Shown: positions 8,055 through 16,284 of the stretch, piece by piece
Numbering within the stretch: the first letter of the stretch is position 1
Layout of the letters: every line of letters starts with the position of its first letter
Assembly (NCBI RefSeq): GCF_008123425.1
Contig: NZ_VSSS01000048.1
Span: 1-38,871, forward strand
DNA: 38,871 bases
Direction of reading: 5' to 3'
From: Bradyrhizobium rifense
Lineage (GTDB): Bacteria > Pseudomonadota > Alphaproteobacteria > Rhizobiales > Xanthobacteraceae
Made by a program: the position numbers and the translations under genes
Notes under the pieces: model-generated
The model's database searches: none
The model's input: only the letters and a program-made list of their open reading frames with translations
Told to the model about the DNA's origin: nothing

Positions 8055-9257
8055 ATGGCCTTCCTTGCTGCTGCGCTCGACCGTGTGAAGCCGTCCGCGA
8101 CCATCGCGGTCACGGATAAAGCACGCGCGCTGAAAGCGGCGGGCCGCAACGTCATCGGCCTCGGCGCCGGCGAGCCCGACTTCGACACGCCTGCCAACAT
8201 CAAGCTGGCGGCGATCCACGCCATCGAATCCGGCAAGACCAAGTACACCGCGGTCGACGGCATTCCCGAGCTGAAGGACGCGATCATCGCGAAGTTTCAG
8301 CGCGAGAACGGCGTCGCCTACAAGCCGAACCAGATCATCGTCGGCACCGGCGGCAAGCAGGTGCTCTACAACGCGCTGATGGCGACCATCAATCCCGGCG
8401 ACGAGGTGATCATCCCGGCGCCGTATTGGGTCAGCTATCCCGAGATGGTGGCGCTCGCCGGCGGCGAGCCGGTGCCGGTGGTCTGCACCGCCGCGGCTGG
8501 CTTCAAGCTCCAGGCCGAAGCGCTCGATCGCGCGATCACGCCGAAGACCAAATGGGTGATCCTGTGCTCGCCGTCGAACCCGACCGGTGCGGCCTATACG
8601 CGTGCGGAGTTGAAGGCGCTCACCGACGTGCTGGTCAAGCATCCGCATGTGTGGGTGATGACCGACGACATGTACGAGCACCTCGTCTATGACGACTTCC
8701 AGTTCACCACTGTCGCGCAGGTCGAGCCCAGCCTCTACGACCGCACGCTCACCGTGAACGGCGTGTCGAAAGCCTATTGCATGACCGGCTGGCGCATCGG
8801 TTACGCCGGTGGTCCCGCGCAGCTGATCAAGGCGATGTCGACCATTCAGTCGCAATCGACCTCGAACCCGTCCTCGATCTCGCAGTGGGCGTCGGTGGAA
8901 GCGCTGAACGGTCCGCAGGATTTCATCGCCGCCAACAACAAGGTGTTCAAGGAGCGCCGCGATCTCGTCGTCTCCATGCTCAACCAGGCCAAGGGCATCG
9001 AGTGCCCGCGTCCCGAAGGTGCGTTCTATGTCTATCCGTCCTGCGCCGGCACGATCGGCAAGACCGCGCCGTCGGGCAATGTGATCGGTAACGACGAGCA
9101 GTTCGTCACCGAGTTGCTGGAGACCGAAGGCGTCGCCGTGGTGCAGGGTTCGGCCTTCGGCCTCGGCCCGGCCTTCCGCATCTCCTACGCGACCAAGACC
9201 TCGGACCTCGAAGATGCCTGCAAGCGCATCCAGCGCTTCTGCGGCAACCTGCGCTAA
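8055..9257 (+). CDS. aatA: Aspartate aminotransferase A (PLP-dependent, class I)
   Basis: A 400-residue PLP aminotransferase that moves the amino group between aspartate and 2-oxoglutarate and, in this subfamily, can also act on prephenate or aromatic acids. Signatures are GLGAGEPDFDTPANIK, GTGGKQVLYNALMA, IIPAPYWVSYPEMV, SPSNPTGAAY, TDDMYEHLVYDDF and the catalytic Lys in NGVSKAYCMTGWRIGYAGG. Length and wording match rhizobial AatA. Two ATGs compete: 8049 abuts AGGAG at 8044-8048, while 8055 has correct spacing and gives MAFLAAALDRVKPSAT, so 8055 is chosen. A strong intrinsic terminator follows. It acts in the cytoplasm in aspartate and aromatic amino-acid metabolism. Confidence 0.95.
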   Translation: MAFLAAALDRVKPSATIAVTDKARALKAAGRNVIGLGAGEPDFDTPANIKLAAIHAIESGKTKYTAVDGIPELKDAIIAKFQRENGVAYKPNQIIVGTGGKQVLYNALMATINPGDEVIIPAPYWVSYPEMVALAGGEPVPVVCTAAAGFKLQAEALDRAITPKTKWVILCSPSNPTGAAYTRAELKALTDVLVKHPHVWVMTDDMYEHLVYDDFQFTTVAQVEPSLYDRTLTVNGVSKAYCMTGWRIGYAGGPAQLIKAMSTIQSQSTSNPSSISQWASVEALNGPQDFIAANNKVFKERRDLVVSMLNQAKGIECPRPEGAFYVYPSCAGTIGKTAPSGNVIGNDEQFVTELLETEGVAVVQGSAFGLGPAFRISYATKTSDLEDACKRIQRFCGNLR

Positions 9258-9280
9258 GCTTGCAGTAACGATCCGACATG

Positions 9281-9310
9281 AAAGGGCCCGCTCGCTGCGG
9301 GCCCTTTTTC
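9281..9310 (+). terminator. Rho-independent terminator of aatA
   Basis: aaagggcccgc (9281-9291) pairs perfectly with gcgggcccttt (9297-9307) around the loop tcgct, and the stem runs into a T-rich tail (ttttt cttt). Confidence 0.92.
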
Positions 9311-9421
9311 TTTGAGGCACGCGTGATCTGGCACCACCGCAACTATTGTGGCATAGACCATCGCGCGCCTCGGGAATGGCGCCTGCTCTGCTCGCATCAC
9401 ATTCATAGCCGGAGATATTTC

Positions 9422-9901
9422 ATGCGCCGCTCACTCCTCCTTGCCGGACTTGCTGCCGCCAGCCTCGTTGCCTCCGTCGTGGGCGCCAGCGCGCAGTCGC
9501 GGTTGGTGCAGGTCGGCGTGCTCGAATGCCGCGGCGGCGCCAGCGTTGGCCTCGTGGTCGGATCGGTGACCAATCTCGGCTGCGTGCTGCGCGTCGATGG
9601 CGTGCCCGACGACCGCTACGTCGCGACGATCCGCAAAGTCGGCATCGACCTCGGCATCACCCAAGAGACCGCGCTCGCCTGGGGCGTGTTCGCGCCGGTC
9701 AACCGGCTCGGCCCCGGCGATCTTTCCGGCAATTATGGCGGTGCGCAGGGCAGCGCCTCGGTCGGCGTCGGTCTCGGCGGCAACGTGCTGGTCGGCGGCT
9801 CCAACAATTCGATCGCGCTCCAGCCGCTCAGCGTGCAGGGCCAGGTCGGCCTCAACGTTGCGGCCGGACTCGAAAGCCTGGAACTCCGTCCGGGCCGCTA
9901 A
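9422..9901 (+). CDS. Secreted DUF992 family protein
   Basis: A 159-residue protein with a clear signal peptide, MRRSLLLAGLAAASLVASVV then GASAQS, probably cleaved after ASA. The mature part has the DUF992 layout: VQVGVLECRGGASVGLVVGS, NLGCVLRVDG, ALAWGVFAPVNR and repeated glycine-rich strands (GVGLGGNVLVGGSNNS) ending in GLESLELRPGR. Two cysteines (ECRG and LGCV) could form a disulfide. The start at 9422 has GGAGA at 9411-9415. DUF992 proteins are periplasmic or envelope proteins in Rhizobiales with no known activity. It has its own upstream gap and a downstream hairpin, so it is probably monocistronic. Confidence 0.9.
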   Translation: MRRSLLLAGLAAASLVASVVGASAQSRLVQVGVLECRGGASVGLVVGSVTNLGCVLRVDGVPDDRYVATIRKVGIDLGITQETALAWGVFAPVNRLGPGDLSGNYGGAQGSASVGVGLGGNVLVGGSNNSIALQPLSVQGQVGLNVAAGLESLELRPGR

Positions 9902-9918
9902 CGATTTGAAATTGCGTG

Positions 9919-9944
9919 AAACGCGCCGTTCCAGCGGCGCGTTT
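9919..9944 (+). terminator. Hairpin terminator after the DUF992 gene
   Basis: aaacgcgccg (9919-9928) pairs with cggcgcgttt (9935-9944), loop ttccag. The stem is strong but the following T-run is only three bases, so efficiency is uncertain. Confidence 0.65.
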
Positions 9945-10057
9945 CCGTAACGACGCACCGCAGCGACGTTTGACGCTTGCCAAATCTCGGGGACGGGCAG
10001 AGCATCTGCGTTTGCCGACCCAATCATGGGCCGAGCTCCACACCAAGGAGGCGGCGA

Positions 10058-12106
10058 ATGGGACAAGACGTCAGAAGTCCCCGAGGTCCACGGTGCATTG
10101 CACTGGTGGGCCCATTCCAAAGCGGTAAAACCACACTTCTCGAAGCGATCCTGGCGCGAACGGGCGCAATCCCGCGCGCCGGCAGCGTCGATGCCGGAAC
10201 TTCCGTCGGCGACGCCACGCCTGAGGCCCGTCATCACAAGATGAGTGTTGGCCTGACTGCCGCCACCACGAGTTTCATGGGCGACAGCTACACCTTCCTG
10301 GATTGTCCCGGTTCCGTCGAGTTCGCTCACGATATGCGCGCCGCGCTTCCTGCCGTCGACGCCGCGATCGTGGTCTGCGAGGCCGACGAGAAGAAGCTGC
10401 CGCAGCTTCAGATCATCCTGCGCGAGCTGGAGGAGCTGAAGATTCCGCGTTTCCTGTTCCTCAACAAGATCGACCGCGCCAACAAGCGCATCCGCGAGAC
10501 GCTCGCGACCCTGCAACCGGCCTCGCGCGTGCCGCTGGTGCTGCGCCAGATCCCGATCTGGAAGGGCGAGCTGATCGAGGGCTTTGTCGATCTCGCACTG
10601 GAGCGTGCGTTCGTCTATCGCGAGCACAAGGCATCCGAAGTGGTTGCGCTCGAAGGCGGCGATCTCGATCGCGAGAAGGAAGCCCGCTTCTCGATGCTGG
10701 AGAAGCTCGCCGATCACGATGACGCGCTGATGGAGCAATTGCTCGAGGACATCCCGCCGCCGCGCGACGCGGTGTTCGACGATCTCGCCCGCGAATTGCG
10801 CGAGGGGGTGATCTGCCCGGTTCTGCTCGGCGCTGCCGCGCGCGAAAACGGCGTGCTGCGTCTGATGAAGGCGCTCCGCCACGAGGCGCCCGGCATTGCG
10901 GAGACCGCCAAACGTCTCGGTGTGTCCTCCGGCAAGGACGCGCTCGGCTTCGTCTTCAAGACGCTGCACTCGCAGCACGGCGGAAAACTGTCGCTGACGC
11001 GGCTGCTCGCCGGCCATCTCGACGACGGTGCCACGCTGCAATCCGCCTCTGGCGGAACGAGCCGCATCTCCGGCATCCTCGCCGTCAACGGCGCTTACGA
11101 GAGCAAGCGTGCGTCGGCCGAAGCTGGTGACACCGTGGCGCTCGCCAAGCTCGATCCGATCAAGACCGGCGATACGGTGTCGAGCGGCAAGGCGCCGCCC
11201 GCTGGATTGGCGGCCGCAGAACCGACGCCGCCGGTGCTCGCAATTTCGGTTGCGGCCACCGACCGCAAGGACGACGTCAAGCTCGGCCAGGCGTTGATGC
11301 GGCTGCACGAGGAGGATCCGTCACTCGTCGTCGTGCAGAACCCCCAGACCCACGACACCGTGCTGTGGGGCCAGGGCGAGATGCATCTGCGTGTCGCCAG
11401 CGAGCGGTTGCGCGATCGCTTCGGCGTCAAGATCGCCTCGCATCCACCTGCGATCGGCTACCAGGAGACCATCCGCAAGCCGATCGTCCAGCGCGGCCGC
11501 CACAAGAAGCAATCCGGCGGTCACGGCCAGTTCGGCGATGTCGTGCTCGACATTAAGCCGCTGCCGCGCGGCGAGGGCTTCAAGTTCACCGAGAAGGTGG
11601 TCGGCGGCGCGGTACCGCGCAACTATATCGGCGCGGTGGAAGAGGGCGTTGTCGACGGGCTCACCCGCGGCCCGCTCGGTTTCCCCGTCACCGATCTGCA
11701 GGTGACGCTGACCGACGGCTCCTATCACAGCGTTGATTCCTCCGATCTCGCCTTCCGCACGGCGGCGCGGGTCGGTCTCAACGAAGGCTTGCCGCAATGC
11801 CAATCGGTGCTGCTGGAGCCGATCCACGTGGTCGAGATCGTCTGTCCGACCGATGCCACCGCCAAGATCAACGCGATCCTGTCGGCGCGGCGCGGCCAGA
11901 TCCTCGGCTTCGACACCCGCGACGGCTGGAGCGGCTGGGACTGCGTCCGCGCCATGATGCCGGAAGCCGAGATTGGCGAGCTCATCGTCGAGCTGCGCTC
12001 GGCCACGGCAGGCGCCGGCAGCTTCACCCGTCAGTTCGACCACATGGCCGAAGTCACGGGCCGCGCCGCCGACCAGATCATCGCCGCGCATCAGCACGCG
12101 GCGTGA
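10058..12106 (+). CDS. Divergent elongation factor G paralogue (EF-G-like GTPase)
   Basis: A 682-residue translational GTPase with the EF-G domain order: G domain, OB-like domain II, then domains III-V (GQGEMHLRVASERL; HKKQSGGHGQFGDV; the C-terminal GQILGFDTRDG fold). The P-loop is GPFQSGKT (18-25) and G4 is NKID (136-139). Two features are unusual. The G3 motif reads DCPGSVEF, with Ser86 where canonical EF-G has the catalytic His of DTPGHVDF. The switch I sequence RGITI is replaced by HHKMSVGL. It also lacks EF-G's usual longer G-domain insert. AAGGAGG at 10045-10051 sets the ATG at 10058. It is probably not the housekeeping translocase; the absence of rpsL/rpsG/tuf neighbours agrees. It could be a slow or regulatory GTPase. 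Confidence 0.9.
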   Translation: MGQDVRSPRGPRCIALVGPFQSGKTTLLEAILARTGAIPRAGSVDAGTSVGDATPEARHHKMSVGLTAATTSFMGDSYTFLDCPGSVEFAHDMRAALPAVDAAIVVCEADEKKLPQLQIILRELEELKIPRFLFLNKIDRANKRIRETLATLQPASRVPLVLRQIPIWKGELIEGFVDLALERAFVYREHKASEVVALEGGDLDREKEARFSMLEKLADHDDALMEQLLEDIPPPRDAVFDDLARELREGVICPVLLGAAARENGVLRLMKALRHEAPGIAETAKRLGVSSGKDALGFVFKTLHSQHGGKLSLTRLLAGHLDDGATLQSASGGTSRISGILAVNGAYESKRASAEAGDTVALAKLDPIKTGDTVSSGKAPPAGLAAAEPTPPVLAISVAATDRKDDVKLGQALMRLHEEDPSLVVVQNPQTHDTVLWGQGEMHLRVASERLRDRFGVKIASHPPAIGYQETIRKPIVQRGRHKKQSGGHGQFGDVVLDIKPLPRGEGFKFTEKVVGGAVPRNYIGAVEEGVVDGLTRGPLGFPVTDLQVTLTDGSYHSVDSSDLAFRTAARVGLNEGLPQCQSVLLEPIHVVEIVCPTDATAKINAILSARRGQILGFDTRDGWSGWDCVRAMMPEAEIGELIVELRSATAGAGSFTRQFDHMAEVTGRAADQIIAAHQHAA

Positions 12107-12126
12107 GCTGTTAGGGAAACATTGCT

Positions 12127-12340
12127 CTCTCCTCTTCTCGCATTTGCGGGGAGAGGAGAGGTAGGTCCGCGCCGTCTCCACGCGTCTTTGCGAGCGCAGC
12201 GAAGCCTTAACTCCGTCATCCCCGCGCAACGGCGAAGCCGTTTTCGCTGGAGGTGCGAGTTGCGCAGTGCATTTGCACTGCGCGGCGAGCCTCGAAGGAT
12301 GCACGGCCCCGCTGCTGCATCCGGGCCGTCGCCCTTCGAG
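12127..12340. repeat. Cluster of intergenic palindromic repeats
   Basis: The 396-bp gap between the EF-G-like gene and the XRE gene holds three hairpins. A 15-bp imperfect stem lies at 12127-12141/12146-12160 (CT-rich, loop attt). A perfect 22-nt palindrome lies at 12262-12283 (gcgcagtgca, two T, tgcactgcgc). A long hairpin has ctcgaagg 12291-12298 pairing with ccttcgag 12333-12340 and acggccc 12303-12309 pairing with gggccgt 12323-12329. None has a proper T-run. They look like dispersed repeats; no gene is visible here. Confidence 0.7.
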
Positions 12341-12438
12341 GGCCGCTAAAGAAGCGGCCACCTCAGGGTGACGGTATGGAGACAAGTGCTCGCAGTGACG
12401 GAGGAGGCGGAGAGGCCCCTTGCGCTCACTCCGAGTTG

Positions 12439-12461
12439 ATGTATTTTACATCATTGTACAT
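12439..12461. promoter_or_regulatory. Candidate operator upstream of the XRE gene
   Basis: AT-rich island in GC-rich DNA. atgta-ttt-tacat (12439-12451) is a perfect palindrome, followed by the palindromic tgtaca (12456-12461), so TACAT/ATGTA-type half-sites repeat within 23 bp. It ends about 41 bp before the XRE start, a position expected for autoregulation. This is an inference from symmetry and location. Confidence 0.45.
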
Positions 12462-12502
12462 GCTTTAGATATCACTTATAACCGTTGACACGTGAGGCCA
12501 AG

Positions 12503-12775
12503 GTGATCACGTCATTCCAGATGCGGGCAGCCCGCGCGCTGCTCGGCATTGACCAGAAAACCTTGGCCGAGCTCGCCGGCGTGTCGCTGCCGACCATCCA
12601 GCGGATGGAAGCCTCTACCGGCAACGTGCGCGGCGTGGTCGAGACCTTGATGAAGGTGGTCGAGGCGTTCGAGCGGGCCGGCGTCGAGCTGATCGGCGAA
12701 CAGGCGCGCAGCGACAGCGGCGGACGTGGCGTTCGGCTGAGAGAGCCGGGGCCGCCGCGCAAGGTGGGAGCATGA
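12503..12775 (+). CDS. XRE-family helix-turn-helix regulator
   Basis: A 90-residue DNA-binding protein. The HTH occupies roughly residues 4-57: FQMRAARALLGIDQKTLAEL, then AGVSLPTIQRMEAS as turn and recognition helix, followed by a helix that packs the domain (VVETLMKVVEAFERAGVELI). The C-terminal tail is Gly/Arg-rich and probably disordered. The start is taken as GTG at 12503, with TGAGG at 12493-12497; the frame is open from a TTG at 12485, so six extra residues are possible. It precedes the SulP transporter by about 90 bp on the same strand and may regulate it or itself through the palindromes at 12439-12461. Confidence 0.82.
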   Translation: MITSFQMRAARALLGIDQKTLAELAGVSLPTIQRMEASTGNVRGVVETLMKVVEAFERAGVELIGEQARSDSGGRGVRLREPGPPRKVGA

Positions 12776-12862
12776 TCTGCGGATGATCGTGCTCGAGAGC
12801 ATGAACTAACGCACCGTCGCGCCCCAGTACGCGGCCGCACGATGCATCGGAGCATTGTGGGC

Positions 12863-14620
12863 ATGAGCATCACGGGCGAACAGGCAAGCAAGCTGCACCA
12901 GCTTCGTCAGCCGACCTTTACCGAACTCTATATGCCAAAGCTCGTGACCGTCTGGCGCGAGGGCTATGGCTTGGCGGATCTTCGCGCCGATGTGTTCGCG
13001 GGCCTTACGGTCGCGATCGTCGCGCTGCCGTTGTCGATGGCGATCGCGATCGCCTCGGGCGTGACGCCCGACCGCGGCCTCTACACCGCCGTGGTCGGCG
13101 GCTTCATCGCGTCACTGCTCGGCGGCAGCCGATTTCAGGTCGGCGGACCGGCCGGCGCCTTCATCGTGCTGGTTGCGGCGACCGCGGACCGTCACGGCGT
13201 CGACGGCGTGATCCTCGCCACCTTTATGGCGGGCCTGTTCCTGATCGCCGCGGGCTTCCTCCGCATCGGCACCTACATCAAGTTCATTCCCTATCCGGTG
13301 ACGGTCGGCTTCACCGCCGGCATCGCCGTGATCATCTTCGCAAGCCAGTTGCGCGATCTCGGCGGCATCACGCTCGCGGGGAAAGAGCCCAGCGAGTTCG
13401 TGCCGAAACTCGTCGCGCTCGCGGGAGGCCTGAACACCATCAATCCCTCCGCAATTGTGGTCGCCGTCGTCAGCATTGCCATCATCGCCGGCTTGCGGCG
13501 CTGGCGCCCGTCCTGGCCCGGCATCCTGATCGCGGTCGTGCTCGCGGCGATCGCGACGGCTGCACTGTCGCTGCCGATCGAGACGATCGGATCGCGCTTC
13601 GGTGGCATTCCGCGCGAATTGCCGTCGCCGGCGCTGCCGGCGTTCTCGCTTGCCAAGGCAAAGGCGGTGCTGCCGGATGCGATCTCGTTCGCGCTGCTCG
13701 CGGCCATCGAATCGCTGCTGTCGGCAGTGGTCGCCGACGGCATGACCGGGCGCCGTCACCGCTCCAATTGCGAACTCGTCGCGCAAGGCGCCGCCAATGT
13801 CGGCGCGGCGCTGTTTGGCGGCATCTGCGTCACCGGCCTGATCGCGCGTACCGCCACCAACATCCGCGCCGGCGCGCGTGGGCCGCTGGCGGGCATGCTG
13901 CATTCCGTCTTCCTGCTGCTGTTCATGGTGGTCGCGGCGCCGCTGGCGAGCTACATCCCGCTCGCCGCGCTTGCCGCCGTGCTCGTCGTCGTGGCCTGGA
14001 CCATGGCGGAGAAGCAGGAATTCGCGACGCTGTTGCGTTCCTCCTGGGGCGATGCCGTCGTGCTGCTCGCAACCTTCCTGCTCACCATCTTCCGCGATCT
14101 GACCGAAGGCATATTGGTAGGCTTCGCGCTCGGCGCGGTGCTGTTCATCCATCGCATGGCGGAGATGACCGGCATCGAGGAGCACTCGCCCCTGGTGGCG
14201 GACGATCGCCCCGATGACGGCAATGGCGAGCGCGTGCGCTACGATTCCGGGCTCGCGGTGGATCGCGACGTGCTGGTCTATCGCATCACCGGCGCGTTCT
14301 TCTTCGGTGCGGCGTCTGCAATCGGAGGCGTGCTCGACGGCATCGCCGACAAGCGCAAGGGCCTTGTGGTCGATTTCGCCGCGGTGCCATTCCTGGATTC
14401 CACGGCGGCGAACGTGCTCGGCCGCGTCGCCGCCAAGTCCCACCGCCAGGGCATCAGGCTGTTCATCACCGGGGCGTCGCCCGCCGTCCGCCGCGCGCTG
14501 CTGACCCACGGCGTAACTCCGCCGCTGGCGCGCTATCGCGAAACGATCGAGCGCGCGGTCGCCGACATCAAGGCAGCCCCCGGCGTGAATGCGTCCGCGG
14601 TCGACGAACCCGTCGGCTAG
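12863..14620 (+). CDS. SulP family inorganic anion transporter with STAS domain
   Basis: A protein of about 585 residues. The membrane part has the SLC26/SulP signature: DLRADVFAGLTVAIVALPLS, GGSRFQVGGPAGAFIVLV, FIPYPVTVGFTAGIAVIIF and AIESLLSAVVADGMTGRRHR, with about 10-14 membrane helices. From roughly residue 465 a cytoplasmic STAS domain follows (DVLVYRITGAFFFGAA, VVDFAAVPFLDSTAANVL with the conserved DST). It imports an anion such as sulfate or bicarbonate by symport or exchange; the substrate cannot be decided here. Starts: ATG 12863 with GGAG at 12848-12851, GTG 12857, or ATG 12842, which lacks a ribosome-binding site. I prefer 12863. It lies downstream of an XRE regulator. Confidence 0.92.
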   Translation: MSITGEQASKLHQLRQPTFTELYMPKLVTVWREGYGLADLRADVFAGLTVAIVALPLSMAIAIASGVTPDRGLYTAVVGGFIASLLGGSRFQVGGPAGAFIVLVAATADRHGVDGVILATFMAGLFLIAAGFLRIGTYIKFIPYPVTVGFTAGIAVIIFASQLRDLGGITLAGKEPSEFVPKLVALAGGLNTINPSAIVVAVVSIAIIAGLRRWRPSWPGILIAVVLAAIATAALSLPIETIGSRFGGIPRELPSPALPAFSLAKAKAVLPDAISFALLAAIESLLSAVVADGMTGRRHRSNCELVAQGAANVGAALFGGICVTGLIARTATNIRAGARGPLAGMLHSVFLLLFMVVAAPLASYIPLAALAAVLVVVAWTMAEKQEFATLLRSSWGDAVVLLATFLLTIFRDLTEGILVGFALGAVLFIHRMAEMTGIEEHSPLVADDRPDDGNGERVRYDSGLAVDRDVLVYRITGAFFFGAASAIGGVLDGIADKRKGLVVDFAAVPFLDSTAANVLGRVAAKSHRQGIRLFITGASPAVRRALLTHGVTPPLARYRETIERAVADIKAAPGVNASAVDEPVG

Positions 14621-14690
14621 CCACGCACCCTTCTCAAGCCGGCCGATTTGTTCGACACTGTCGCGACGTCACGGCGATGGTACATGGGGG

Positions 14691-15335
14691 ATGCTGGACT
14701 CGCGTCGCAACATTGTGCTGGCCTGCGCGCTCAGCGGGCTTGCGGGTTATGTCGACGGCATCGGCTTCCTGCATCTCGGCGGCCTGTTCGTCTCGTTCAT
14801 GAGCGGCAACTCCACGCGCCTCGGCGTCAGCCTTGCGGAGGCGCAGTGGTGGCAGGCGGCCGGCGCGCTCGGCCTGATCGCGCTGTTCGTCGTGGGCGCG
14901 GCAGCCGGCAGCCTTGTGGTGCTTGGCGGCGGCACCGAGCGGCAGCCCGGGCTGCTCCTGATCGAAGCCGTGCTGCTCGCCGCGGCCGCACTCTGCCACG
15001 CCGACGGCCTGCCGAACCTCGCGATCGCATGCATCGTGCTCGCGATGGGTCTGGAGAATGCCGTGTTCCAGATCGACGGCGGGGCCGGCCTCGGCCTCAC
15101 CTATGTCACGGGCGCGCTGGTCAAGGCCGGCCAGCTCCTCGCAGTCAGCCTGACCGGCGGTCCGCGCTGGAGCTGGGCGCCGAACCTGCTGATGTGGGCG
15201 GCGCTGGTTGCGGGCTCCGCGGCCGGTGCGCTTGCCTATGCCTGGATCAATCTCGCGGCAATCTGGTTTGCCGCCGGCGCGGCGCTGGCGCTGGCCGCGA
15301 TCATCACTGCCGTGATGCGGCGCCCGCGCGCTTGA
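14691..15335 (+). CDS. YoaK/DUF1275 family membrane protein
   Basis: A 214-residue integral membrane protein with about six hydrophobic helices. It shows the DUF1275 pattern near the N-terminus, LACALSGLAGYVDGIGFLHL followed by FVSFMSGNSTRLG, and later GLENAVFQ and GLTYVTGALVKAGQ. The family is widespread and thought to be a transporter or membrane factor of unknown substrate. The ATG at 14691 directly follows a run of five G residues, an unusually short spacing, so translation could depend on coupling or a different site. It lies 70 bp after the SulP gene and 20 bp before aroE, which suggests one transcript. Confidence 0.85.
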   Translation: MLDSRRNIVLACALSGLAGYVDGIGFLHLGGLFVSFMSGNSTRLGVSLAEAQWWQAAGALGLIALFVVGAAAGSLVVLGGGTERQPGLLLIEAVLLAAAALCHADGLPNLAIACIVLAMGLENAVFQIDGGAGLGLTYVTGALVKAGQLLAVSLTGGPRWSWAPNLLMWAALVAGSAAGALAYAWINLAAIWFAAGAALALAAIITAVMRRPRA

Positions 15336-15355
15336 CAGCGCCTGCCGGACGCGAA

Positions 15356-16228
15356 ATGGATCGCCTCCCGCACACTCTTTTTGGGGACGAGATCGTGACC
15401 AAGGCTCCCGCAGCCTGCTTGATCGGATGGCCGGCCGCGCATTCGCGCTCGCCGCTGATTCATCATTATTGGCTGCGCACGCTCGGCATCGCGGGCGGCT
15501 ATGTCATCGAGGCCGTTCCGCCCGAGGATTTGCGCGATTTCGTGCTGCGGCTGTCGCTGCGCGGTTTTGTCGGCGCCAATGTCACCATTCCGCACAAGGT
15601 CGGCGTGCTGGCGCTATCGACCCCCGATGCGCGTGCCAAGGCCGTGGGCGCCGCCAACACGCTGTGGTTTGCCGACGGTGAGCTGCGCTCGACCAACACC
15701 GATGTCGAGGGATTTCTCGGCAATCTCGATGCCAGCGCGCCCGGTTGGGACAAGGCGGACGAAGCGCTGGTGCTGGGGGCCGGCGGCTCCTCGCGCGCGA
15801 TCGTGTTCGGCCTGCTCGAGCGCGGCTTTGGCCGGGTCCATCTCGCCAACCGCACCCTGGCGCGGGCCGTGGGGCTGGCCGCGGAATTCGGGCCGAACGT
15901 GCATCCGCTGGCCTGGGACGGGATCAACGACGTCCTGCCGCGGGCAAAACTTCTCGTGAACACGACCTCGCTTGGCATGCACGGCCAGCCCGCGCTCGAG
16001 GTCGATGCGGCGCGGTTGCCGCAAGCGGCCGTCGTCGCCGACCTCGTCTATGTTCCGCTGGTGACGCCGCTGCTTGGGGCCGCCAGGGCCCGCGGGCTGA
16101 AGACCGCCGACGGGCTCGGCATGCTCCTCCACCAGGCCGTGCGCGGCTTCGAGCTGTGGTTCGGCCGGAGGCCCGAGGTGACCGCGGAACTGCGCGCGCT
16201 GGTCGAGGCCGATCTCACAAAGACTTGA
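15356..16228 (+). CDS. aroE: Shikimate dehydrogenase
   Basis: A 290-residue NADPH-dependent enzyme reducing 3-dehydroshikimate to shikimate in aromatic amino-acid biosynthesis. The N-terminal catalytic domain has the shikimate-binding Ser pair in AAHSRSPLIHHYWL and the catalytic Lys in GANVTIPHKVGVL, plus the Asn/Asp in NTDVEGF. The Rossmann domain starts LVLGAGGSSRAIVFGLLERG, followed by HLANRTLARA, VNTTSLGM and ADLVYVPLVTPLL, and ends with DGLGMLLHQAVRGFELWFG. Length fits the family, with about 15 extra residues before the core. The ATG at 15356 has only a weak ribosome-binding site (GGAC). It sits alone rather than in a typical aroE-coaE-dnaQ cluster. Confidence 0.93.
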   Translation: MDRLPHTLFGDEIVTKAPAACLIGWPAAHSRSPLIHHYWLRTLGIAGGYVIEAVPPEDLRDFVLRLSLRGFVGANVTIPHKVGVLALSTPDARAKAVGAANTLWFADGELRSTNTDVEGFLGNLDASAPGWDKADEALVLGAGGSSRAIVFGLLERGFGRVHLANRTLARAVGLAAEFGPNVHPLAWDGINDVLPRAKLLVNTTSLGMHGQPALEVDAARLPQAAVVADLVYVPLVTPLLGAARARGLKTADGLGMLLHQAVRGFELWFGRRPEVTAELRALVEADLTKT

Positions 16229-16232
16229 AAGA

Positions 16233-16260
16233 ATAGTGCGCCGTCTGCGGCGTTCACTAT
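16233..16260 (+). terminator. Hairpin after aroE
   Basis: atagtg (16233-16238) pairs with cactat (16255-16260), and cgccg (16239-16243) with cggcg (16248-16252). It starts five bases after the aroE stop. There is no T-run, so it may be a processing or weak termination structure. Confidence 0.4.
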
Positions 16261-16284
16261 CCGTGGGGACTATCGGAGACAATC

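Noticed and set aside
9431..11308. A very long open frame on the minus strand across the DUF992 and EF-G genes
   Set aside because: It is antisense to two well-supported genes, His/Arg/Gly-rich with no recognisable domain, and explained by high GC content suppressing stop codons.
13112..14509. A 465-codon minus-strand frame across the SulP gene
   Set aside because: Arg/Asp/His-rich shadow of membrane-helix codons, with no ribosome-binding site or domain.
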